Positions 7,199 to 13,662 of a DNA stretch of 13,662 nt are shown here, piece after piece. The position numbers and the translations under genes were made by a program. Each line of letters starts with the position of its first letter. Within the stretch, counting starts at the first letter, position 1. The stretch comes from an uncultured Gammaproteobacteria bacterium (GTDB lineage: Bacteria > Pseudomonadota > Gammaproteobacteria > Xanthomonadales > Xanthomonadaceae): positions 1-13,662 of the forward strand of contig CAMPGW010000081.1 in assembly GCA_946885735.1 (NCBI GenBank), read 5' to 3'. The notes beneath the pieces are model-generated. The model had not been told where the DNA came from. It did no database searches and saw nothing but the letters and a program-made list of their open reading frames with translations.

Positions 7199-8449
7199 TC
7201 AGGCCACCGCGGCGCTGCGCCGGTGCGCGGCCTGCGCATAGCGGCCGAGCAGGGCGTCGATGTGTTCGAACACCTCGCCGATGAGTTCGGTGGGCGGCAG
7301 CAGGGTCACGCGGAAGTGGTTGCGGTAGGGCACGTTGAAGCTGCTGCCCGGCACCACCAGCACGCCCTCGACCTCGAGCAGCTCGAGCGCGAAGCGATGG
7401 TCGTCGAAGGCTTCCGCCGCTGCGCCGATCACCGCCGGGAAGGCGTACAAGGCCCCCTGCGGTGCGACCAGCGAAAGATGCTCGCTGGCCTCGCAGGCGG
7501 CGATGACCGCGCGTCGTGTTTCATACAAACGGCCCCCGGGGGCGCACAACGGCGAGATGGTGTCGGGGCCCGACAACGCGGCCGGCACCGCGAACTGCCC
7601 CGGCACGTTCGAGCACAGGCGCAGCGCCGACAGCAGGTCCAGCGCGTGGTGGTAGTCGCCCAACCGCGTCGCCTCGCCGGAGAGCAGCATCCAGCCGGCG
7701 CGCCAGCCGCAGGCGCGGTGCACCTTCGACAGCCCGCCGAAGCTCAGGCAGGGCGTGTCGCCGGCGAGTGCGGCGAGCGGATGGAATTCGGCGCCGTCGT
7801 AGCTGATCTGGTCGTAGATCTCATCCGACATCAGCAGCAGATGATGGCGCCGCGCGATCGCGACCAGGGCCTCCAGCAGCACCTTCGGATACACCGCGCC
7901 GGTCGGGTTGTTCGGATTGATGACCACCAGCGCGCGCGTGCGCGGGGTGATGCGCGCTTCCAGCTCGGCCGGATCGGGCAGGAAGCCATTTTCGGGCCTG
8001 CACGGGTAATGCACCGCGATGCCGTCGTTGAGGATGGTGGCCGCCGTCCACAGCGGATAGTCCGGGCTCGGCACCAGCACCTCGTCGCCCGGGTTCAACA
8101 ATGCGCGCAGGGAGATGTCGATCAGTTCCGACACGCCGTTGCCGACGAACAGGCGCTCGGGAATGGCGTTGGGTGCGCCGCGGCCGCGGTAATGCGCGGC
8201 CAGCGCTTCGCGCGTCGCCATCAGGCCTTGCTGGTGCGTGTACGGATCGGTCTGCGGCAGGTTGCCGGCGATCGCCTGCTGCAAATGCTCGGGCGCGCGG
8301 AAGCCGAAGGCGCCCGGATTGCCGATGTTGAGCTTGATCAGCCGGCGGCCCTGGGACTCGAGTTCATGGGCGCGCCGGGCGAGTTCACCGCGGATTTCGT
8401 AGCGGACTTCGGACAGGCGCTCGCGGGTGGCGATCTTGGGCGTGGACAT
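7199..8449 (-). CDS. alaA: pyridoxal-phosphate aminotransferase, AlaA-type (glutamate-pyruvate)
   Basis: Fold-type I class I/II aminotransferase, 416 residues. It shows LNIGNPGAFGF (40-50), YTHQQGLMATREALA (70-84), VLVPSPDYPLW (124-134), INPNNPTGAVY (177-187), MSDEIYDQI (207-215), the PLP lysine in GGLSKVHRACGWR (Lys242) and a C-terminal arginine region in NHFRVTLLP. The sequence resembles AlaA of enteric bacteria, which makes alanine from pyruvate and glutamate. Substrate is inferred from overall similarity, and a broader amino-acid range is possible. There is no clear Shine-Dalgarno at the start, and a TAGGCT hexamer lies about 27 nt upstream. It leads a two-gene operon with the SGNH esterase. 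Confidence 0.9.
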   Translation of the reverse strand: MSTPKIATRERLSEVRYEIRGELARRAHELESQGRRLIKLNIGNPGAFGFRAPEHLQQAIAGNLPQTDPYTHQQGLMATREALAAHYRGRGAPNAIPERLFVGNGVSELIDISLRALLNPGDEVLVPSPDYPLWTAATILNDGIAVHYPCRPENGFLPDPAELEARITPRTRALVVINPNNPTGAVYPKVLLEALVAIARRHHLLLMSDEIYDQISYDGAEFHPLAALAGDTPCLSFGGLSKVHRACGWRAGWMLLSGEATRLGDYHHALDLLSALRLCSNVPGQFAVPAALSGPDTISPLCAPGGRLYETRRAVIAACEASEHLSLVAPQGALYAFPAVIGAAAEAFDDHRFALELLEVEGVLVVPGSSFNVPYRNHFRVTLLPPTELIGEVFEHIDALLGRYAQAAHRRSAAVA

Positions 8450-8476
8450 GGGCGTGGGCAGGGGGGAATGCGCGCC

Positions 8477-8482
8477 AGCCTA
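8477..8482 (-). promoter_or_regulatory. possible -10 box of alaA
   Basis: The minus strand reads TTTTTGCTAGGCTGG. TAGGCT is a degenerate form of the GCTAGAAT boxes before other genes here and follows the only T-run in the intergenic gap. It would place transcription start about 20 nt before the ATG. Weak on its own. Confidence 0.3.
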
Positions 8483-8502
8483 GCAAAAATCAGCCATCCC
8501 CG

Positions 8503-8537
8503 GCCGCGCGGCGACAGCCTGCAGTCAGCCGCGCGGC
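8503..8537. repeat. pair of identical 10-bp palindromes in a divergent intergenic region
   Basis: GCCGCGCGGC occurs at 8503-8512 and again at 8528-8537, 25 bp apart. Each copy is its own reverse complement, so together they could also form a 10-bp stem with a 15-nt loop. They sit between the start of alaA (minus) and the OBAP-like gene (plus), a place where a dimeric regulator could act on both. The GC-rich background makes chance occurrence possible. Confidence 0.35.
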
Positions 8538-8587
8538 ACGGCCCTTGCACCGGGCTACCGCATCGGTCCGCCACCAGGAGAACCCGC

Positions 8588-9372
<785 letters not shown>

Positions 9373-9376
<4 letters not shown>

Positions 9377-9933
9377 TCGTTCGGGGCGCCGTCACCGGGC
9401 GGCAACAGGTCTTCCAGGAAGAATGCCGACAACTCCGAGCGACCACCCAGCCCCGACTTGGCATACACCGATCCCGACTGCACGCGTGCGGTTTTTTCGC
9501 TGGTGCCGCGCACGGCCGCGATCTCCTTCAGGCTCAATCCCTTCAGCAGGAGGAAGGCGACCTCCTTCTCGGCCGCGGACAACTTCCACTGCTCCAGCTG
9601 CAGGTCGATCGATCGCGCCAAGCCCTCGACGTAACGACGCGAACCCGCGCGCCAGGCTTCGGCCTGCCTGCGGAACTCGGAGAAATCGCGGTCCTGGCGC
9701 GCCAGGCGCCGCCGCAGGGCCCAGGCGCCACGCAGCACGTGGACCACGCCGACGCAGGCCGCCACCACCACCGCGGCCTCGACGAGCACGTGCCAGGTCG
9801 GGACGCCATCGTGCAGGTCGCCGGCCAGGTCGGTGGCGGCGAGCACTGCAATCAGCGCGAGTACCACCGCGACGATCGTGCGCTCGCCGCTTGGGAACGC
9901 GCGATCGCCGGTGCTGGCATCGTCCTCAGTCAT
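9373..9933 (-). CDS. membrane-anchored LuxR-type helix-turn-helix regulator
   Basis: A 186-residue protein with two membrane segments at about 19-36 and 48-67. A basic, probably coiled-coil linker (70-112) follows, then a C-terminal GerE/LuxR-type DNA-binding domain (about 115-176): LSAAEKEVAFLLLKGLSLKEIA, then GTSEKTARVQSGSVYAKSGL and GRSELSAFFLEDLL. It lacks any autoinducer-binding, PAS or receiver domain, so the signal must come through the membrane part or a partner. The ATG at 9931-9933 overlaps the last 8 nt of the upstream cytochrome gene, implying coupled translation. The longer frame reaching 10212 is only out-of-frame sequence inside the cytochrome gene. The 3' end overlaps the stop of the OBAP-like gene. 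Targets and signal are unknown; the neighbour suggests redox sensing (inference). Confidence 0.82.
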
Positions 9934-10663
9934 CGTCGTCGTGTTCCTCGTCCTCGCCTGCGAGGATAACGCCGCGCTCGCCTTCGTGCTGCGCCTCGCC
10001 CAACTGCAGTGCCAGTCCGGAAAGCTGCAGCGTGCGCGCCTGCGGATCGAAGTGGTTGCCCAGGTAGAGCGCGAACAGGCCGGTGAGCGCCAGCATGCCG
10101 AGGCCGGCAAGCGGCCGGGCTGGAACCGGTGTCTCACCCGGCGCGGTTTCCTTGCCGCCGGTGACCATGGCCGCCGGCAGGCGGTCGCGATGGCGCAGGA
10201 CGTGCAGCGCAATGCCGGCCAGGTGCAGCAGCACGACGGCCAGCAGGCCGTTCGCCAGCAGCTCGTGGACGTCTTCCAGCGACTCGTTTCCGCGCGCCAT
10301 CAGCAGGCCGGTGACGCCCAGGCCGAGCATCATCAGGACCATGGCGACGGCCGCCCAGCTCGAGGCCGGATTGTGGCCCGTCCATCGCTGCGGTTCCTTC
10401 GCGCGAAGGCCCTTCAGGTAGTCGATCAACTGCCGGGGGTGGAGGGCCAGGTCGGTCAGGCGCGCATGGCGCGTGCCGATGGCCGACCACGCCAGTCGCA
10501 GCACGACGACGAACACCGCGCACAAACCGGCGAGCATGTGCAGCGAGAAACGCCACGACTCGTCGTCCACCGTGTTGGCGATGGTGAAAGCCGCTAGGAA
10601 GAAGCCCGCGAACAGCCAATGGAACAGGCGGGTGGGAAGATCATAGACGCGAGTCGTGGACAT
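9926..10663 (-). CDS. cytochrome b561-family membrane cytochrome with extra helix and acidic tail
   Basis: Integral-membrane di-heme b cytochrome of 245 residues, of the b561 / Ni-Fe-hydrogenase b-subunit fold, moving electrons between a soluble partner and quinone. It starts MSTTRVYDLPTRLFHWLF. Candidate heme ligands are His15, His42, His133 and His147; the 14-residue spacing of the last two matches E. coli CybB. RWTGHNP (93-99) is common in the family. Helices lie near 12-30, 40-60, 102-122 and 134-155, with an additional one at about 184-202. The C-terminus is unusual: after the fifth helix come QHEGERG and an extreme acidic end, GEDEEHDDDD (236-245). GAGGG about 8 nt before ATG 10663 decides the start; the longer frame to 10987 would overlap the next gene. 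Its stop overlaps the LuxR-type gene. No c-type cytochrome partner is seen nearby. Confidence 0.87.
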   Translation of the reverse strand: MSTTRVYDLPTRLFHWLFAGFFLAAFTIANTVDDESWRFSLHMLAGLCAVFVVVLRLAWSAIGTRHARLTDLALHPRQLIDYLKGLRAKEPQRWTGHNPASSWAAVAMVLMMLGLGVTGLLMARGNESLEDVHELLANGLLAVVLLHLAGIALHVLRHRDRLPAAMVTGGKETAPGETPVPARPLAGLGMLALTGLFALYLGNHFDPQARTLQLSGLALQLGEAQHEGERGVILAGEDEEHDDDD

Positions 10664-10748
10664 GGCGGAACCCTCGGCGAGATGTCGCCCGAGTGTCTGG
10701 TCGCCGCCGCCGCAAGGCCATACGGCAGACGACCTACCGCCATGCGAA

Positions 10749-11141
10749 TCAAGGGCTTGCGCGTTGGTTCGACAACAAGGCCAGGGCCGCCAGCAACGGG
10801 AACCCGAACTCCCAAACCAGCGCCCAGCCGAAGAAGGCGTTGAACACGCCCGTGGTGGCGATGCCGTACACCCGCGCCAGGCCGATCGCCAGGTTCGCCA
10901 GCAACACCAGCCAGAGTCCGGGCACCCGCCATTCCGGATGCCAGGCGCAGGCGAGCAGGAACAGGCCGAGGCCGACTTCCAGTCCACCGTAGAACGCGCG
11001 CAGTTCGATGGTGCCGCCGGTGTTCAGCGAGCCGATGCCGACGCGGGCCAGTCCGCCGGTGGGATCCACCAGCAGCCACGCGCCGAAGGCCAGAAAACCC
11101 AGGCCGGCCAGCACCAGCACGATGATCGCGAATCGGTCCAT
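10749..11141 (-). CDS. DUF4345-family small membrane protein
   Basis: A 130-residue protein with four hydrophobic segments (about 6-26, 52-68, 75-95 and 105-123). The segment ELRAFYGGLEVGLGLFLL (47-64), followed by a W-H-P-E-W turn, is the hallmark of DUF4345 membrane proteins. Function is unknown. ATG 11141 (MDRF) was chosen because it begins just before the first helix; a GTG at 11162 would add seven polar residues. Neither has a clear Shine-Dalgarno. It lies 85 nt upstream of the cytochrome gene on the same strand, so the two may share a transcript, and is divergent from rsgA. Confidence 0.82.
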   Translation of the reverse strand: MDRFAIIVLVLAGLGFLAFGAWLLVDPTGGLARVGIGSLNTGGTIELRAFYGGLEVGLGLFLLACAWHPEWRVPGLWLVLLANLAIGLARVYGIATTGVFNAFFGWALVWEFGFPLLAALALLSNQRASP

Positions 11142-11210
11142 GCGATCAGGCTGCACCCGCACGGGTGACGGCCATGTGCAGGCTTGCCGGCGGTTGCGTG
11201 CGTGCAGGGC

Positions 11211-11216
11211 TAGAAT
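11211..11216 (+). promoter_or_regulatory. putative -10 box of rsgA, leaderless arrangement
   Basis: GGGCTAGAATGG contains TAGAAT, the same GCTAGAAT string as before the decarboxylase gene. It ends 7 nt before ATG 11224, so transcription would start at or next to the start codon. TTGCCG at 11184-11189 is a possible -35 but the spacing of 21 nt is too long. No Shine-Dalgarno sequence is present. Confidence 0.45.
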
Positions 11217-11223
11217 GGCGCCG

Positions 11224-12297
11224 ATGATGAATGCCGCCGACGCCCACGCCCACCTGCGCCCGATCGGCTGGTCCGAGGACGTGCCGGGGCGGGCGGAGGC
11301 CGCGGCCGGCCAGCGCGTCGCGCGGGTGATCGGCCAGCACCGCAGCGGCTACGACGTCGCCGAGCGCGCCGACGACGTGCGCCGGGTGCAACCACCGGCG
11401 GCGTGGACGCGCCCGCGCGGCGATCCCGAGCTGCGCGCGGTCGTCGGTGACTGGGTGGTGCTGGACGAGCCCGGCAAGGTCATCACCTCGCTGCTGCCGC
11501 GGCATGCGCTGCTCAAGCGCGGCGCCGCCGGCGAGCACTACCGCCAGCAGCTGATCGCCGCCAACGTCGACCACGTGCTGGTGGTCTCCGGCCTGGACGA
11601 CGACTTCAACCCGCGCCGCATCGAGCGCTACCTGCTGGTCATCCAGTCCAGCGGCGCCTCGCCGGTGCTGGTGCTGACCAAGGCCGACAAGACCACCGAC
11701 TTCGGCCCGGCGCTGGACACGCTGGCGCACCTGTCCGAGCGCGGCATTCCGGTGCATGCGCTCAACGCCAAGGACCCGGCGCAGGTCGCGGTGCTGCATC
11801 CCTACCTGGGTCCGGGCAAGACCGCCGTGCTGGTGGGTTCGTCGGGCGCGGGCAAATCCACGCTCACCAACACGCTGCTCGGCATCGAGAAGCAGAAGAC
11901 CAACACGGTGCGCGAGAATGATTCGCGCGGACGCCACACGACGACCAACCGCGTGCTGCTGCCGCTGCCGCAGGGCGGCTGCCTGATCGACACGCCGGGC
12001 ATGCGCGAGCTCAAGCTCAGTGGCGAGGAAGACCTGGCCGACGGCGGCTTCGAGGATGTCGAGGCGCTGTCCTCGGGATGCCGCTTCAGCGACTGCGGGC
12101 ATAGCAATGAACCCGGCTGCGCGGTGCGCGCGGCGATAGAGGACGGCACGCTCACCGAGGCGCGCTACGCGCACTACTGCAAGCTGCGCGACGAGCGCGA
12201 CGCCGCGGCGGTGAGCCTGGCCGATCGCCGCGCCGAGGAACGCGAGGCCAACCGCCTGCTCGCCAAGCGCACCAAGGACAAGTACGGGCGTCGGTGA
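11224..12297 (+). CDS. rsgA: ribosome small-subunit biogenesis GTPase RsgA
   Basis: Circularly permuted GTPase that acts late in 30S ribosome maturation, about 357 residues. The G motifs occur in the permuted order that defines the family: TKAD (G4, 152-155), then GSSGAGKST (G1 P-loop, 205-213), then the RGRHTTT switch region (235-241), and DTPGM (G3, 256-260). The C-terminal zinc finger is Cys286, Cys291, His293 and Cys299 in CRFSDCGHSNEPGC. The N-terminal OB-fold region covers about 30-100. Starts at 11215, 11224 and 11227 are possible: 11215 lies inside the -10 box, and 11224 sits at the predicted transcription start, so a leaderless mRNA is likely. The stop overlaps the GTG start of the next gene. 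Confidence 0.95.
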   Translation: MMNAADAHAHLRPIGWSEDVPGRAEAAAGQRVARVIGQHRSGYDVAERADDVRRVQPPAAWTRPRGDPELRAVVGDWVVLDEPGKVITSLLPRHALLKRGAAGEHYRQQLIAANVDHVLVVSGLDDDFNPRRIERYLLVIQSSGASPVLVLTKADKTTDFGPALDTLAHLSERGIPVHALNAKDPAQVAVLHPYLGPGKTAVLVGSSGAGKSTLTNTLLGIEKQKTNTVRENDSRGRHTTTNRVLLPLPQGGCLIDTPGMRELKLSGEEDLADGGFEDVEALSSGCRFSDCGHSNEPGCAVRAAIEDGTLTEARYAHYCKLRDERDAAAVSLADRRAEEREANRLLAKRTKDKYGRR

Positions 12298-13571
12298 GCA
12301 CGCCTGCCGCCCCGCTGGACAAGGACGCGGCCCGCTACGCCGAACTCGACCGCCGCCTGGTCGCCGCCGTGCGCGGCGTGCGCCTGCTCGAATCCGTCAG
12401 CTGGCCGGCCGCCGCGCAGGAGAAATTCCTCGCCGGCTGGCGCGTCGGCAAGCTCGCCATGCCGGTGATCGAATACCGCAAGCACGACTTCGCCGCGGTG
12501 CGCGAGGAACTGGCCGCGGTGGAGAAGGCCTGCGACCCGGCGCATCCGATCGGCCGCTACCTGCACCTGACCTGCGAAAGCTGGCGCATCGCCACCCGCC
12601 TGCTCGACGTGGTCGGCACCCACCGGGTGACGGCCTTTTCCACGCGGCTTTTTGGTCGCCCGGTGGAAATGCTGCCGGGCGAGGGACCGACCAACCTCGA
12701 GGCCGCGATGCACTTCGTCGAACTCGCCGACGAGCTCGACCAGGAACTGAGCACCTACGAGCCGGCCTACGTGCTTCCCGCCGAGCAGGTGCAGGCCGAG
12801 CTGCAGGAGCAGATCGACGGCTTCTTCGGCGTGGGCGAGGTCAAGGTCGAACTCGACCCGACGCTGATCGCCAAGGCCGCCGCCAGCCCGACCCGCATCC
12901 GCCTGCGCACCAACACCGGCTTCAGCGAGTACGACCGCAACCAGTTGCTGATGCACGAGGCCTACGTGCACACGCTCACCGGCCTCAACGGGCGCCAGCA
13001 GCCGGTGCTCGGCTCGCTGGCGCGCGGCTCGCCGCGTACCACCGCCACCCAGGAAGGCCTGGCCACGCTCTCGGAGATGATGTCCGGCTCGATGGACATC
13101 GAGCGCATGAAGCGCATCAGCCTGCGCATCTGCGCGATCGACAAGGCCATCCACGGCGCCGACTTCATCGAGGTGTTCAAGTATTTCATCGAGTCGGGGC
13201 AGGGCGACGTGGACAGCTTCACCTCGGCGCAAAGAATATTTCGTGGCGTTCCCACCTCCGGTGGGGCGGCCTTCACCAAGGACACCGTGTACCTGCACGG
13301 TTTGCTGAGCGCGCACACCTTCTTCCGCTGGTGTCTGCGCCATCGCAAGCTCGGGCTGGCGCGGGAATTGTTCGCGGGCAAGATGGCGCTCGAGGACGTG
13401 TTCTCGTTCGAAGCGCTGCACGCCAACGGCACGATCGCGCCGCCGAAGTTCCTGCCGCCGTGGATCCAGCGCGCCAACGGCCTGGCCGGCATGCTGGCGT
13501 TCTCGCTGTTCGCCAACAAGATCCGCCTCGATTCCGTTGATGCGGATGACCTGGTGCTCGGGCTGGCTTGA
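12294..13571 (+). CDS. DUF1704 / QEGLA-motif zinc-metallopeptidase-like protein
   Basis: A 425-residue cytoplasmic protein of the DUF1704 family, annotated in bacteria as flavohemoglobin-expression-modulating QEGLA-motif protein. It contains HEAYVH (221-226, the HExxxH zinc motif with Glu222 as general base) and TQEGLA (252-257, Glu254 a likely third zinc ligand). LHLTCESW (90-97) and GGAAFTKDTVYLHG also match the family. Eukaryotic relatives (MATCAP) are tubulin tyrosine carboxypeptidases; the bacterial substrate is unknown. The start is GTG 12294, sharing GTGA with the rsgA stop, so translation is probably coupled. Near 13230-13244 five consecutive codons (CAA AGA ATA TTT CGT) are unlike the rest of this G/C-rich gene, though the encoded residues are family-typical. 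All motif residues are present, so activity is plausible. Confidence 0.9.
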   Translation: MSTPAAPLDKDAARYAELDRRLVAAVRGVRLLESVSWPAAAQEKFLAGWRVGKLAMPVIEYRKHDFAAVREELAAVEKACDPAHPIGRYLHLTCESWRIATRLLDVVGTHRVTAFSTRLFGRPVEMLPGEGPTNLEAAMHFVELADELDQELSTYEPAYVLPAEQVQAELQEQIDGFFGVGEVKVELDPTLIAKAAASPTRIRLRTNTGFSEYDRNQLLMHEAYVHTLTGLNGRQQPVLGSLARGSPRTTATQEGLATLSEMMSGSMDIERMKRISLRICAIDKAIHGADFIEVFKYFIESGQGDVDSFTSAQRIFRGVPTSGGAAFTKDTVYLHGLLSAHTFFRWCLRHRKLGLARELFAGKMALEDVFSFEALHANGTIAPPKFLPPWIQRANGLAGMLAFSLFANKIRLDSVDADDLVLGLA

Positions 13572-13662
13572 CGTTTGGTTCGGGTTCTTCGGCGCCGGCT
13601 GGGGAAGGGGTTCGCTGCGGTCGGTACTCAGCACGCCGCGTCCTGCCAGCTGAGTCCCGCCC

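Noticed and set aside
7532..7543. 12-bp palindrome GCCCCCGGGGGC
   Set aside because: Lies inside the alaA coding sequence where the codons are needed; G/C runs of this size are expected in such DNA.
7184..8587. Upstream extension of the OBAP-like gene
   Set aside because: The extension is antisense to alaA, and the lipoprotein signal with a good Shine-Dalgarno sequence at 8576-8580 fixes the start at 8588.
9934..10212. N-terminal extension of the LuxR-type regulator
   Set aside because: These codons are an out-of-frame reading of the cytochrome gene and look like Arg/Ser-rich noise; ATG 9933 gives a clean two-helix protein.
12174..13634. 486-codon open frame on the minus strand
   Set aside because: Antisense shadow of the DUF1704 gene, whose sense frame has clear motifs; the translation is low-complexity.
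13572..13662. Terminal 91 nt after the DUF1704 gene
   Set aside because: No convincing gene start, hairpin with T-run or repeat was found; too short to call.

Overview
The window is high-GC, densely coded chromosomal DNA with strongly G/C-biased third codon positions. The gene families and order suggest a gammaproteobacterium of the Xanthomonadaceae/Lysobacteraceae (Lysobacter, Luteimonas or Xanthomonas-like). In Xanthomonas, etf genes, a two-subunit CoA-transferase (called lpsI/lpsJ there, from memory) and nucleotide-sugar genes lie together at the edge of the LPS locus. This family-level placement is inference. I see no rRNA, tRNA, CRISPR array, insertion sequence or integrase.

Layout. (1) 1-668, minus: UDP-glucuronate decarboxylase, cut by the left edge, divergent from (2) 824-2197, plus: the A and B subunits of a 3-oxoacid CoA-transferase. 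(3) 2226-6468, minus: galE, then etfB, etfA and a shortened acetoacetyl-CoA-synthetase-like protein, converging on the CoA-transferase pair. etfB, etfA and the synthetase-like gene are tightly spaced and look like one operon with its own -10 box. (4) 6523-8449, minus: an AlaA-type aminotransferase followed 7 nt later by a small SGNH esterase. (5) 8588-9376, plus: an OBAP/DUF1264-family lipoprotein whose stop codon overlaps that of the converging gene. (6) 9373-11141, minus: a DUF4345 membrane protein, a b561-type cytochrome with a fifth helix and an acidic tail, and a two-helix membrane protein with a LuxR-type DNA-binding domain whose start overlaps the cytochrome's stop. (7) 11224-13571, plus: rsgA and, overlapping it by 4 nt, a DUF1704 metallopeptidase-like protein. 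The last 91 nt hold nothing recognisable.

How the genes work together. The decarboxylase and GalE make or interconvert UDP-sugars for surface polysaccharide. The CoA-transferase and ETF serve short-chain acyl/acetoacetyl-CoA turnover and flavin-linked electron transfer. The synthetase-like protein is co-transcribed with ETF but has lost recognisable adenylation motifs and its C-terminal domain, so it may have a non-catalytic or altered role. The cytochrome/LuxR pair looks like a membrane redox or signalling unit that reaches DNA directly.

Most likely novelty: the degenerate synthetase-like protein inside the etf operon, and the translationally coupled cytochrome b561 plus membrane-anchored LuxR pair. 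A recurrent -10-like box (GCTAGAAT, GCTACAAT, GCCAGAAT) precedes several genes, twice exactly 7 nt before the ATG, which suggests leaderless mRNAs for galE and rsgA.
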